NCBI GenBank assembly: GCA_029983505.1
Contig: JASBZK010000008.1
Location: forward strand, 1 to 64,000
Direction: 5' to 3'
Length of the DNA stretch: 64,000 nt
Source: Porphyromonas sp.
Lineage (GTDB): Bacteria; Bacteroidota; Bacteroidia; Bacteroidales; Porphyromonadaceae
Below, piece by piece: positions 50,621-60,331 of this stretch; positions within the stretch are counted from its first letter, which is position 1; each line of letters opens with the position of its first letter. The translations under genes were made by a program, and so were the position numbers. The notes under the pieces were generated by a model, which made no database searches, was not told the origin of the DNA, and saw nothing but the letters and a program-made list of their open reading frames with translations.

Positions 50621-52189
50621 CTAATTTACCTCATCAGGCCACGGGCAGGGTTTGCCCGTGGCTTTGTAGTATGGGCGCTGGGCATCCCGGTCGCGGAGTA
50701 TCAGGGAGAGCTCTTTCGAGAGCTCCTGCACGAGCTTTGGGTGATCGGGGGCTTCGTCTTTTTTCTCTCCTATGTCTTCGCGGATATTGAATAGTTCCTT
50801 CTTGCCCGTCTCGTAGTAGTAGACGAGCTTCCAATCTCCCTTACGAATGGCGCAATTGAGATTGATTCCGGGACCGCTGTTGCCCCAAATGTTTGGGAAG
50901 TTCCAGACGAGTGACCGGCGGTCGGCGGTAGACCCTTTCCCCTTAAGCATAGGCACGAAGCTGATGCCGTCGACCGTTTGGGGCGTCTTATAGTCTCTTA
51001 TCCCGGCCGTCTCGAGAATCGTAGGGTAAAAGTCCTCTATGATCAGGTATTCGTCGTTTTTGCTGCCGGGTCGGACGATGCCGGGCCACGATACAATCAT
51101 CGGCTCCCGTATGCCCCCTTCGTATAGTGAGCCTTTACCACTATTGAGCGGGTAGTTTTGTGTGAAGGGCTTGCCGTCCCTCCAGTGAGGCGCTGTTGCC
51201 ACCCCGCCATTGTCACTCATAAAGATGATGATCGTGTGATCGCTCTCTCCGTTCCGATCCACCCAATCCATCAGGTCTCCGAGGCTTTTGTCCATACCCT
51301 CGATGAGGGAGGCATACGCTGCTTCTTTCTCGCTAAGCCCTCTCGCGATATACTTGGGGTAAAAGCGCATATCCTTGTCTATCGGGATGTGTACTGCGTA
51401 GTGTGCCATATAGAGGAAAAATGGCTGATTGTACCGCTTGGCCTTGTCGAGTGCTTTGAGCGCTTCTCTTGTGAGGGCTTCCGTGGCAAAAACTCCCGTA
51501 CCCCAGTATTTTTCCAGTCCCGGAACGGCGAAGAGGGAGACGGGGTTCCCGTTTTTGTCGTACCCGTAGTTTTTCTCGCTTAGGTACGTGGCAAGACCGC
51601 CCGCCGCATGCCCGGCGATATTCACTTCAAATCCCCAGTGCGCAGGATTCTCGCCAGGGGTGTCGATCGCTCCGAAGTGCGCTTTCCCGCAATGTATGGT
51701 ATGGTAGCCGTTTCGCCTGAGGTACTCGACGAAAGAGGTGCCGACGAAGGTATTTGGGATACCCCTTACACTACTGATGCCGTTCCAGTTCCAGGAGGGC
51801 AAAAGGACGGTTTCACTCTTCTCATCCGTCTGTTTGTCTCGCTCCAGCGTCCAATTCGTAACCCTGTGGCGGGCGTTATTGGCTCCTGTGAGCAGACTGC
51901 ACCGCGTAGCGGAACTGATGGGGCAGGCGTAGGCCTCCGTGAACATCATTCCACGAGCAGCGAGAGCCTCCATATTGGGGGTTTCAAAAGTACGGTTATA
52001 CTTCGTCCTTTGGGTCCAAAACGGAAGCGACGTATCCTGCCAGCCCATATCGTCGACGAGGAAGAGGATGATATTGGGAGGGGTGGTGGCTTCGATTTGC
52101 TTGCCTGTGGGGAGAGTCCCGGCTGTAGCCGATACGGGAAGTGAGGCCAAAGAAGAGACGAAGACTGATAAATAGAGCGGTTTGTGCAT
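50621..52189 (-). CDS. Sulfatase, Ser-type (formylglycine-dependent)
   Basis: 522 residues with signal peptide (LSVFVSSLASLPVSATA). Metal-binding DD at 46-47 (LFLVDDMGWQ). The activation site reads CPISSATRCSLLTG, so S92-S-A-T-R replaces the usual C-x-P-S-R. Serine-type sulfatases are matured by the radical-SAM enzyme anSME, which is not in this window. FYMAHYAVHIP, MSDNGG and NSGKGSLYEGGIREPMIVSW complete the family core. It is likely to desulfate host glycans or small sulfate esters in the periplasm or at the surface. Confidence 0.92.
   Translation of the reverse strand: MHKPLYLSVFVSSLASLPVSATAGTLPTGKQIEATTPPNIILFLVDDMGWQDTSLPFWTQRTKYNRTFETPNMEALAARGMMFTEAYACPISSATRCSLLTGANNARHRVTNWTLERDKQTDEKSETVLLPSWNWNGISSVRGIPNTFVGTSFVEYLRRNGYHTIHCGKAHFGAIDTPGENPAHWGFEVNIAGHAAGGLATYLSEKNYGYDKNGNPVSLFAVPGLEKYWGTGVFATEALTREALKALDKAKRYNQPFFLYMAHYAVHIPIDKDMRFYPKYIARGLSEKEAAYASLIEGMDKSLGDLMDWVDRNGESDHTIIIFMSDNGGVATAPHWRDGKPFTQNYPLNSGKGSLYEGGIREPMIVSWPGIVRPGSKNDEYLIIEDFYPTILETAGIRDYKTPQTVDGISFVPMLKGKGSTADRRSLVWNFPNIWGNSGPGINLNCAIRKGDWKLVYYYETGKKELFNIREDIGEKKDEAPDHPKLVQELSKELSLILRDRDAQRPYYKATGKPCPWPDEVN
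50638..50662 (+). terminator. Hairpin terminator overlapping the sulfatase 3' end
   Basis: GCCACGGGCA and TGCCCGTGGC form a perfect 10-bp stem with a GGGTT loop, followed by TTTGTAG. It would stop the plus-strand barrel gene but lies within the last codons of the convergent sulfatase gene. Confidence 0.45.
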
Positions 52190-52405
52190 GATGAGAGTTC
52201 TGAGTCTTATACGTTCGGAAAAACGTCCCGACGGTCGAATCCCAAAGGATGTGACCGCTTGCGAAGATAGCCAAAACGAATCAATTATTTCGGCTTACAG
52301 CCCCGAAAGGATTTCCCTACGGGGCCTCTTTTCGGATGGGCTTGCTTTGGTGCTTTTGTCGGTAGAAAAATCTCTCCTTGGTGTTTCTATCTTCACTCCA
52401 AACCA
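52190..52405. other. Intergenic stretch upstream of the sulfatase, no gene seen
   Basis: About 215 bp between the sulfatase start and four-box copy 17. A GCCCCGAAAGG...CCCTACGGGGC region (about 52300-52325) could fold, but no promoter with both boxes and no coding frame could be supported. Confidence 0.3.
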
Positions 52406-52485
52406 GACCCGTACCGAGGAGTTTGTCTCGGTCTGTGTGTCGTTTCCTTGTCGTACGTACCGCGGGTAGAGTCTCGGTACGTACC
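52406..52485. repeat. Four-box intergenic element, copy 17
   Basis: Box starts 52406, 52430, 52452 and 52476 (24-22-24): GACCCGTACC, GGTCTGTGTG, CGTACGTACC, GGTACGTACC. It lies 63 bp past the mnmH stop on the minus strand. Confidence 0.9.
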
Positions 52486-52547
52486 GGATTGTCGGAAGAG
52501 TCACGGAGAGCTCACCTGCGCCGCGCGACGTACCGCTTTTTTACGGC

Positions 52548-53588
52548 TTAATTACTGCGATTCTCTCCCCGAGAGAGGGACGAAGACCCCGAGATGCGGA
52601 CGATCTCGCGCGCCATCTCGTGGAGGTCTCCTGTCTGCGACGTCACGTGTCCCAGCACTCTGCCTTTGTAGAGCGTTTCGCATGATCGGGCATAGGCCTT
52701 GTCGTAGTAGTCGAGGGCGATCTCCGTGGCTGCCGTGAGGTCGCCTTTTTGCAGCGCTTCTTCGGCAAGGCTTAGGTTCAGCCCGCCGATGCGTTTGGCT
52801 ATTTTGGCAAAAGACTGAGAGAGGAAGTCTCGATCCAGAGCGCCATAGAGACTGACGATGCGGCGGGTACGTACTTCGCGCGGCGTGTCTACCACGACGA
52901 CGTCGCTCTCACCAAGTCTGCGGAATAATTCCTCAGGGAGCGAGACGCGTCCGATCTTCAGGCTCTCGCTCTCGGTGAATACTGGACGGGAGAGGTCAAA
53001 CTTCCCGAGCTCCGCGATGAGGAGACACCGTAGCATCTCATTGGAAGGCTGAACTGCGCCGGGCAGATAGCCGAAGGCCGAGCCGCGGTGCCGGGCGAGC
53101 CCTTCGAGGTCGAGGGTCTGATGCCCCGTGTCGCGTAAGAGGTGTAGGAGATCTGTCTTGCCCGCACCTGTGGGACCGGAGAGGACGACGAAAGGAACAC
53201 CCCGGGAGAGGTATTCACCCAGTCGGTGCTTATAGGCTTTGAAGCCGCCGTCCAGAGTCCGGACACGCCACCCGTAGAGCGAGAGGAGCCATGCGACGGA
53301 CCGGCTCCGCATCCCGCCACGGGCGCAGTAGAGCATAAGGCTCGGAGCTTCGGACGGATTTCCTACGAGGTGTTCCGCGTCGCGCACCAGAGTGCCGAGC
53401 TTGGGGCCAACGAGATCGAGACCGAGTTTGATGGCTTCTTCGCGTGACTTTTGGACGTAGGTCGTGCCTACGAGAGCCCGTTCGTCGTCAGAGAAGAGTG
53501 GAAGGTTCACCGCTCCCGGGACGTGTGCCTCCGCGTATTCTGTCGGTGTCCGCACGTCTACCCACAGGGTGTCCGTCCTCTCTTCCAT
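52548..53588 (-). CDS. mnmH: tRNA 2-selenouridine synthase / geranyl-transferase
   Basis: 346 residues. The N-terminal rhodanese domain has active Cys in MLYCARGGMRSRS, and the MnmH-specific P-loop region is VVLSGPTGAGKTDLLHLL. TPTEYAEAHVPGAVNLPLFS and YLPGAVQPSNEM are typical family strings. It replaces sulfur by selenium in 2-thiouridine at the wobble base of some tRNAs. No selD is in the window. Confidence 0.92.
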   Translation of the reverse strand: MEERTDTLWVDVRTPTEYAEAHVPGAVNLPLFSDDERALVGTTYVQKSREEAIKLGLDLVGPKLGTLVRDAEHLVGNPSEAPSLMLYCARGGMRSRSVAWLLSLYGWRVRTLDGGFKAYKHRLGEYLSRGVPFVVLSGPTGAGKTDLLHLLRDTGHQTLDLEGLARHRGSAFGYLPGAVQPSNEMLRCLLIAELGKFDLSRPVFTESESLKIGRVSLPEELFRRLGESDVVVVDTPREVRTRRIVSLYGALDRDFLSQSFAKIAKRIGGLNLSLAEEALQKGDLTAATEIALDYYDKAYARSCETLYKGRVLGHVTSQTGDLHEMAREIVRISGSSSLSRGENRSN

Positions 53589-53597
53589 CCCGAGAAG

Positions 53598-54323
53598 TTA
53601 GATGAATTGCCCCCTATCCGCGCGGGAGAGTACGGGGCTGTGGGCGAGGTAATCGGTGTCGTCCGCGTAAATGAAGAGTACCGAGCCGCCTTTGATGGTG
53701 TCTATGATCTTACGGCTTTTGTCCATTGGGACGGCGGGACATCCCCAGCTCCGTCCGAGCCGCTGTCCGGTCTTCGTGACGCTCTCGGAGCAGTAATCGG
53801 CTCCGTGCATCACGATGGCACGGGAGAGGGCGTTGTCGTTGTACCCTTTTTCCAGTCCGACGAGACGGAGCGAGTAGCCGTTGCCGCCTTGGTAGGTGCC
53901 TGCGGTGAGGTAAAAGCCGAGCGAACTCTGGTGGCTCTTGTCCCGATTGGAGAACTTGCGGGCGTACAGATCCCCGCTTCCCTGTCCGTGGCTGACGACA
54001 CTGGTGTCGATGAGCCTGCCGTGCTTCATATCGATGATGGCGAGGCGGCGGACGTTTGAGGGCTTCGAGAAGTCGATCAGGGTGAGGATGTCGCTCTCTT
54101 TCTCGTCTATGGCGATGTAGCCTTTGAGGGCTTCCTCAAACGCGTCGTAGGAGATGACGGGTTCGAGTCCAAGGTTGTCGTAAAACATCCGTGTCGTATT
54201 CACCGTGCTTACTTCGCCAGGCGCGGCGACGTCCGGTACTTCTATCCGAACCCCGTCCCGTGCCCCGTTCGAGAAAAGGGAGCCGGTGGCAAGGAGTAAG
54301 AAGAGGAGCGTTTTTCGGAGCAT
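53598..54323 (-). CDS. Exported L,D-transpeptidase-like protein (YkuD_2 family)
   Basis: 241 residues. Signal peptide (TLLFLLLATGSLFSNGA). The C-terminal half carries the catalytic set: IVMHGADYCSE and LGRSWGCPAVP (His, then Ser-x-Gly-Cys), with VVSHGQGSGDLYARKFSN and SSLGFYLTAGTYQGG before it. The YkuD_2 family is related to peptidoglycan L,D-transpeptidases, but activity is little tested. It ends 10 bp upstream of the mnmH start, so the two are probably co-transcribed. Confidence 0.85.
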   Translation of the reverse strand: MLRKTLLFLLLATGSLFSNGARDGVRIEVPDVAAPGEVSTVNTTRMFYDNLGLEPVISYDAFEEALKGYIAIDEKESDILTLIDFSKPSNVRRLAIIDMKHGRLIDTSVVSHGQGSGDLYARKFSNRDKSHQSSLGFYLTAGTYQGGNGYSLRLVGLEKGYNDNALSRAIVMHGADYCSESVTKTGQRLGRSWGCPAVPMDKSRKIIDTIKGGSVLFIYADDTDYLAHSPVLSRADRGQFI

Positions 54324-54341
54324 AAGGAGGAAGAAAAATGG

Positions 54342-54421
54342 GGTACGTACCGAGATTCTTTTTTCGGTCAGACCGGAGAGCGCGCGAGATACGTACCGGG
54401 GAAAGAGCCCCGGCCTGTACC
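54342..54421. repeat. Four-box intergenic element, copy 18
   Basis: Box starts 54342, 54366, 54388 and 54412 (24-22-24): GGTACGTACC, GGTCAGACCG, GATACGTACC, GGCCTGTACC. It lies 39 bp past the guaB stop (minus strand) and 18 bp before the next start. Confidence 0.9.
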
Positions 54422-54459
54422 TTTTTCCCGCCCCGACCGTATGGAGACAGACGCGCGGG

Positions 54460-55965
54460 TTACTGCACTTTTGCGCTGTCTTTGAGGATCACGTCGTGGG
54501 CGCCGCCTTCGACGATGGAGGTCTGGGAGATAAGGGTGATGCGGGCGTGGTCACGGAGGTGACTGAGCGTGGTGGAGCCGCACGAACACATCGTGGACTT
54601 GATCTTGGCGAGGGTGGAGACGAGTGAGTCTTTCATTTTGCCGGCGTAGGGGACGTAGGAGTCCACCCCTTCCTCGAACTTCATCCCCTTGGTGTCGCTG
54701 CCGGAGTCGTAACGCTGCCAGTTTTTGGCGCGGTTGGAGCCTTCGCCCCAGTATTCTTTGACGTAGTTGCCGTTGACTCTGAGGAGCTTCGTGGGGGATT
54801 CGTCGAAGCGGGCGAAGTAACGTCCCATCATCAGGAAGTCGGCACCCATGGCCATGGCGAGTACCATATGATAGTCGTAGACGATGCCGCCGTCCGAGCA
54901 AATGGGGATGTAGGTGCCCGTTTCCTTGTAGTATTCGTCGCGTGCTTCGGCTACTTCGATGACGGCGGAAGCCTGTCCGCGACCGATGCCTTTCTGTTCG
55001 CGCGTGATGCAGATGGAGCCGCCTCCGATGCCTACTTTGATGAAGTCGGCGCCCGCATCCACGAGGTAGCGGAAGCCCTCTCTCTCCACTACGTTCCCCG
55101 CACCGATGGGGATGTCGGGGTAGTGGGCTTTGCACCACTCGAGGGTCTCTTTCTGCCACTCGGAGTACCCGTCGGAGGAGTCGATGCAGAGGACGTCGGC
55201 ACCGGCCTCCACGAGGGCGGGGATGCGCTCCTTATAGTCGCGGGTGTTGACGCCGGCGCCTACGAGGAGGGTTTTATTTTTCTTGTCGGAGAGTTCGTAG
55301 GGGTTCTGCCTGTGGGAGTCGTAGTCCTTGCGGAAGACGAAGTACTGGAGCTTCTGGTTGTCGTCGATGATGGGGAGGGTGTTCAGCTTATGCTCCCAGA
55401 TGAGGTCGTTGGCTTCGGAGAGGGTGATGCCCACTTTGGCCACGTGGAGCTTGTCAAAAGGGGTCATAAAATCCCGTATCGGCGTCTCGCGCGGTGTGGT
55501 GCTGAGCCTGTAGTCGCGACTGGTGACGAGACCGAGGAGGCGACCGTTGGGCGTACCGTCTTCGGTGATGGCGATGGTGGAGTGTCCTGTCTCGGAGACA
55601 AGGTCGAGGACATCTTTTAGGGTCTGGTCGGGTGTGAGGTTGGAGTCGCTGGTGACGAAGCCCGCTTTGAACTTCTTTACTTTCCGCACCATCTCTGCCT
55701 GATCTTCGATGGGCTGAGAGACGAAGATGAAAGAGAGACCGCCGTTGCGCGCCAGTTCGATGGCGAGTTTATTGTCCGATACGGACTGCATCACGGCGCT
55801 GACGAAAGGGATATTGAGGCGTATCTTCGGTTCCTCCCCTTTTCGGAACTTGGTCAAAGGTGTCCGTAGGTCTATGTTTTCCGGCGTGCATTCGCGCGTG
55901 GTGAGACCGGGAATCAAGAGGTATTCCCCGAAAGTGTGAGAGGTGTCGCTTGTAAAGATAGCCAT
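54460..55965 (-). CDS. guaB: Inosine-5'-monophosphate dehydrogenase
   Basis: 501 residues from ATG 55965; the frame extends to 56025, but that overlaps the promoter. The TIM barrel is interrupted by two CBS domains (about 95-230: HSTIAITEDGTPNGRLLGLV; NTLPIIDDNQKLQYFVF). The active-site loop GIGGGSICITREQKGIGRGQ contains the catalytic Cys, and ADFLMMGRYFARFDESP and GMKFEEGVDSYVPYAGKM follow. It makes XMP from IMP, the committed step to GMP. Confidence 0.95.
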   Translation of the reverse strand: MAIFTSDTSHTFGEYLLIPGLTTRECTPENIDLRTPLTKFRKGEEPKIRLNIPFVSAVMQSVSDNKLAIELARNGGLSFIFVSQPIEDQAEMVRKVKKFKAGFVTSDSNLTPDQTLKDVLDLVSETGHSTIAITEDGTPNGRLLGLVTSRDYRLSTTPRETPIRDFMTPFDKLHVAKVGITLSEANDLIWEHKLNTLPIIDDNQKLQYFVFRKDYDSHRQNPYELSDKKNKTLLVGAGVNTRDYKERIPALVEAGADVLCIDSSDGYSEWQKETLEWCKAHYPDIPIGAGNVVEREGFRYLVDAGADFIKVGIGGGSICITREQKGIGRGQASAVIEVAEARDEYYKETGTYIPICSDGGIVYDYHMVLAMAMGADFLMMGRYFARFDESPTKLLRVNGNYVKEYWGEGSNRAKNWQRYDSGSDTKGMKFEEGVDSYVPYAGKMKDSLVSTLAKIKSTMCSCGSTTLSHLRDHARITLISQTSIVEGGAHDVILKDSAKVQ

Positions 55966-56024
55966 AGTGCGCGTATTCCTTTCTAAGTATGGATTGCAAA
56001 ATGAATTATTGTATATTTTGCACA

Positions 56025-56032
56025 CAAAGGTA
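56025..56032 (-). promoter_or_regulatory. -7 box of the guaB gene
   Basis: TACCTTTG on the minus strand, 60 bp before the chosen start; it fixes the start at 55965 and not 56025. No clear -33 box. Confidence 0.5.
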
Positions 56033-56141
56033 CCAAAAACTCACGGAAGACGACAGTACCCCGGGGACATAAGTTTTAAGCCCGAAAGCGGGAAAGCGAG
56101 AGGAGTGACGGGCTTCGATGTTTGGATATTGTAGCAATTCC

Positions 56142-56221
56142 GGTACGTACCGGGAAGATCTCCGCGGTCTGTAGGTCAGAAAGACGAGATACGGATCGAA
56201 ACCATCTCTCAGGTCTGTATC
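56142..56221. repeat. Four-box intergenic element, copy 19
   Basis: Box starts 56142, 56166, 56188 and 56212 (24-22-24): GGTACGTACC, GGTCTGTAGG, GATACGGATC, GGTCTGTATC. It lies in the middle of the 420-bp divergent gap between guaB and pstS; the flanks hold only the two promoters. Confidence 0.88.
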
Positions 56222-56313
56222 TCGTCCGACTCGATGTCCACCGTTTTGCATAGAGGTCTCTGTAGGTTGCAATCTGATTGTTGGGGCGTAACAGTTTCGT
56301 AACACGGTTAGGC

Positions 56314-56321
56314 TATCTTTG
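56314..56321 (+). promoter_or_regulatory. -7 box TATCTTTG of the pst operon
   Basis: Perfect TAnnTTTG 65 bp before pstS. TTTCG at 56295-56299 is only a weak -33 match, which would suit a promoter that needs an activator such as the PhoB-like regulator encoded downstream. Confidence 0.55.
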
Positions 56322-56386
56322 CGACAGAAGATAGGGCGCCAATGAGCGCTGTACAGTTAAGTTGATTTTCCGCATAATGTCACAAA

Positions 56387-57496
56387 ATGGTTAGACTGCC
56401 GAAATTTGCCCTGTGGGGCTTATGCACGGGCTTGTGCCTTGCCGCGCTCTCCTCTTGCTCCGGCTCCATAGTGAGCGGCGCGGGAGCCTCTTTCCCGGCT
56501 CCTTTTTACATAGAGGCTGCCAAGCAGTACGCAGGGGACCTGGCGCATAACCCCCAAGGTGTCCAGATCAGTTACGGCGCAGTGGGGTCGGGTGCCGGGA
56601 TTCGTAACCTCCAGGACTACACCGTGGACTTCGGAGCCAGCGACGTCTTCCTCTCCGACGAAGAGATGAGCGAGATGGGCGCCGAAGTGATACAGGTCTC
56701 CACCTGCATCGGGGGCGTGGTGATGGCGTACCACTTACCCGAAGTCGATACCCTCCGGCTCAATTCCGAAGTGATTGCGAAAATGTACCTTGGCGAGATC
56801 ACCAATTGGCGTGATCCCGCCATTTCTGCCTTAAACCCCGGCGTGACCTTCCCCGACAAACCGGTTACCCCCATCTATCGCTCCGACGGATCGGGGACGA
56901 CCTCCGTTTTTTCGAGCTATATGAGCGAGACAAACGCCGAGTGGAAAGAGAAAATAGGCAAAGGTAAGACCATAGACCTTGGCCGTGTGGGCATGGCCGC
57001 CAAAGGGAACCCCGGTGTGGCGGGCAACATCAGCGAGATAGACGGCTCGATAGGTTATATCGGCTCCGAGTATTCGTTGGCACTCGGCATCCCGTCGGCT
57101 CTTTTGCAAAACGCTTCGGGTCGGTTTGTGGAAGCGACGATGGAGCATATTTCCATCGCCGGGGAGAGGGACGATTTCCCGGACGACACGAGGGCTATTC
57201 TCTCCAATTCCCCCAACCCCGACGCCTACCCGATAGCCACGATGACCTGGGTGCTTGCCTACAAGGAGCAAAATTATCTTGGTCGCACGAAGGAAGAGGC
57301 TCGTGAGCTGCAGGACTGGCTGCTCTACCTCGTCAGTGATGCCGCACGCACCAGCGCCGAAAGGACACACTACGCACCGCTTCCCGCCACTGCGATGGAG
57401 AAAGCCCGCCGGGTGATCCTCTCGATGACCTACGACGGTAAGCCCCTCTCTACCGAAGCCCAAACCCCGAAACCTACTCCCTCTGATGAAAGATAA
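56387..57496 (+). CDS. pstS: Phosphate-binding protein PstS
   Basis: 369 residues. Lipobox LAALSSC. The PstS core is SGAGASFPAPFYIEAAKQY, GSGAGIRNLQDYTVDFGASD, LGEITNWRDPAI, PIYRSDGSGTTSVFSSYMS and GSIGYIGSEYSL; the SGT and SGAGAS loops bind phosphate. As a lipoprotein it should be anchored to a membrane rather than free in the periplasm. It overlaps pstC by 11 bp. Confidence 0.94.
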   Translation: MVRLPKFALWGLCTGLCLAALSSCSGSIVSGAGASFPAPFYIEAAKQYAGDLAHNPQGVQISYGAVGSGAGIRNLQDYTVDFGASDVFLSDEEMSEMGAEVIQVSTCIGGVVMAYHLPEVDTLRLNSEVIAKMYLGEITNWRDPAISALNPGVTFPDKPVTPIYRSDGSGTTSVFSSYMSETNAEWKEKIGKGKTIDLGRVGMAAKGNPGVAGNISEIDGSIGYIGSEYSLALGIPSALLQNASGRFVEATMEHISIAGERDDFPDDTRAILSNSPNPDAYPIATMTWVLAYKEQNYLGRTKEEARELQDWLLYLVSDAARTSAERTHYAPLPATAMEKARRVILSMTYDGKPLSTEAQTPKPTPSDER

Positions 57497-58337
57497 AGCA
57501 TTTGACTTCCTCCTCGTCCTCGCCGGCGTGTGCATCGTCCTTCTTGCGGGCGGTATCGTCTACGCTCTTGTCTCGGAGAGCCTGCCCGCGTTCAGCCGTT
57601 TCGGCTTCTTCGGCTTTATGACCGGGACGGAGTGGAGTGACCACGAACACGCTTACGGCGCTCTGCCTTTCATTACCGGCACCCTCCTCACAAGTGTCCT
57701 CGCGCTCCTGATCTGCGTGCCTTTCTCGATGGCTGTCGCGCTCTTCAATGGCGAGTACTACCGCGGCACGAAGGTCGCCCGGGCGCTGAGTCTCATCGTG
57801 GATCTCCTCGCAGGCGTGCCCAGTATCGTGTACGGTCTTTGGGGCTTCTACACCCTCGCCCCGATCCTCAAAGCCTTGGGCGTGAATGGCACCGGCTTCG
57901 GTATTTTGCTCGCATCCTTCGTCCTCGCCATTATGATCATACCGTATGCGTCGAGCCTGAGTGCGGAGTTCATCTCTATGGTACCCAATGACCTCAAAGA
58001 GTCCGCTTACAGTCTCGGGACCACGAAGAGCGAGACCATCCTCTCCATCAGTCTTCCGGTGGCGGGGTCGGGTATCTTTGCCTCCTATATCCTTGCCTTC
58101 GGTCGCGCGCTCGGTGAGACGATGGCGGTGACGATGCTCATAGGTAATACGAACGTCATCCCCACCTCGCTCGCTTCCACCGGCAATACCATGGTGTCCG
58201 TGATTGCCAACCAATTTGGCGAAGCCATAGGGCTCAAGCTCAGCAGCCTTTTCGCCATCGGCTTACTTCTCTTCTTGATCACGGCGATCATCAATTTCAT
58301 AGCCAAGTTTATCATCAAACGGCTCAGCGGCAAATAA
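57486..58337 (+). CDS. pstC: Phosphate ABC transporter permease PstC
   Basis: 283 residues, six transmembrane helices. The permease EAA-type loop is DLKESAYSLGTTKSETILSI followed by SLPVAGSGIFASYILAFGRA and LGETMAVTMLIGN, characteristic of PstC. It forms the membrane channel with PstA. pstA starts 13 bp downstream. Confidence 0.94.
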   Translation: MKDKAFDFLLVLAGVCIVLLAGGIVYALVSESLPAFSRFGFFGFMTGTEWSDHEHAYGALPFITGTLLTSVLALLICVPFSMAVALFNGEYYRGTKVARALSLIVDLLAGVPSIVYGLWGFYTLAPILKALGVNGTGFGILLASFVLAIMIIPYASSLSAEFISMVPNDLKESAYSLGTTKSETILSISLPVAGSGIFASYILAFGRALGETMAVTMLIGNTNVIPTSLASTGNTMVSVIANQFGEAIGLKLSSLFAIGLLLFLITAIINFIAKFIIKRLSGK

Positions 58338-58350
58338 CACACACAGGCGT

Positions 58351-59253
58351 ATGCAAAAAACTGTAGACATAGACCAAATCTCCCGCCGCCCCTCCCACGC
58401 CGATCGCCGGATCAGGCGCAGTCAGCTGTTCAAGTGGACGGTAGTAGGGCTGAGTGTCCTGACGACGCTGCCGCTACTCGCGATCCTCATTGAGCTTATC
58501 CTCAAGGGTGCGCCGCAGATCAACTTCGACTTTTTCACGAAAGTGGTTCCCTCTTCCATCGAGGCGATGATTGCCACGGAGGCGGGCGAAGTCATCCCCG
58601 GCGGTATCGCCAACGGGATTATAGGTACGCTCCTTATCGTCTTTTTTGCGGCACTGATATCGATCCCGGTCGGCATTCTGACGGGAATCTATCTGTCCGA
58701 AAAGAAGGACGCCCGGTTTGCCTCCTTCGTCCGCGACCTCGTGGACATCCTGCAAGGCGTCCCCTCCATTGTCTGCGGGGTCGTCGTGTATATGTGGGTG
58801 GTGCAGGCCATGCACGGGTATAGCGGCATCGCGGGGTCTGTGGCACTTGCCATAATGATGGTTCCGATGATTGCGCGCAGCACGGAGGAGTCGCTGAGGA
58901 TGCTTCCCCCGTCGCTCAAAGAGGCGGGCCTTGCATTAGGCAGCTCGCGCACCTCGGTGATGCTCCGCGTCATCCTCCCGAGTGCTTTCGGGGGCATCTT
59001 TACGGGGATCCTCTTGGCGATCTCGCGTGTGATGGGCGAGACGGCACCTCTGATGGTTACGGTTCTCGGAGCCAATTTCGTGCAGCCGGACATCACGGAG
59101 CCGATGAGCGCGGTGAGCCTCCTCATCTGGGAGTTCTACAACGACCCCAACCTCGCTCCCCTCATCTGGTCCACTTCGCTGATGCTCCTCCTCATCATCC
59201 TCGGACTTAACCTCCTTGCCAAGTCCATCGCGGCCAAATGGCGCATCCAATGA
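58351..59253 (+). CDS. pstA: Phosphate ABC transporter permease PstA
   Basis: 300 residues, six transmembrane helices. LPPSLKEAGLALGSSRTSVM with RVILPSAFGGIFTGILLAIS and RVMGETAPLMVTVLGANF are the PstA hallmarks (MGETAPL). The partner of PstC. A four-box element and a separate promoter lie between it and pstB. Confidence 0.94.
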   Translation: MQKTVDIDQISRRPSHADRRIRRSQLFKWTVVGLSVLTTLPLLAILIELILKGAPQINFDFFTKVVPSSIEAMIATEAGEVIPGGIANGIIGTLLIVFFAALISIPVGILTGIYLSEKKDARFASFVRDLVDILQGVPSIVCGVVVYMWVVQAMHGYSGIAGSVALAIMMVPMIARSTEESLRMLPPSLKEAGLALGSSRTSVMLRVILPSAFGGIFTGILLAISRVMGETAPLMVTVLGANFVQPDITEPMSAVSLLIWEFYNDPNLAPLIWSTSLMLLLIILGLNLLAKSIAAKWRIQ

Positions 59254-59269
59254 CCCCGGGGTTCGACGA

Positions 59270-59349
59270 GGTACGTACCGGGACGAAAAGTTTGGTCCGT
59301 GTCTCGCTCCCAAAAGGTACAGACCGGGACAAAAGGCTCGGTACGTGCA
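59270..59349. repeat. Four-box intergenic element, copy 20
   Basis: Box starts 59270, 59294, 59316 and 59340 (24-22-24): GGTACGTACC, GGTCCGTGTC, GGTACAGACC, GGTACGTGCA. It starts 17 bp after pstA, inside what is normally one operon. Confidence 0.9.
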
Positions 59350-59382
59350 AAACTTCCTCCTTCGACTTACAGAAATAATGGT

Positions 59383-59390
59383 TACATTTG
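59383..59390 (+). promoter_or_regulatory. -7 box TACATTTG, possible internal promoter for pstB-phoU-phoB-phoR
   Basis: TAnnTTTG match 34 bp past the four-box element, with TTCG (59361-59364) 18 bp upstream as a weak -33. If used, transcription starts near 59397 and pstB must start at ATG 59441. Confidence 0.45.
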
Positions 59391-59440
59391 ATATGCAAGA
59401 CAGTTCCGGCACCACTACAGCAATCGCAGAAATAGACGCT

Positions 59441-60301
<861 letters not shown>

Positions 60302-60331
60302 AATGCCTATCCCTTCCTTTCCGACAAAAGT

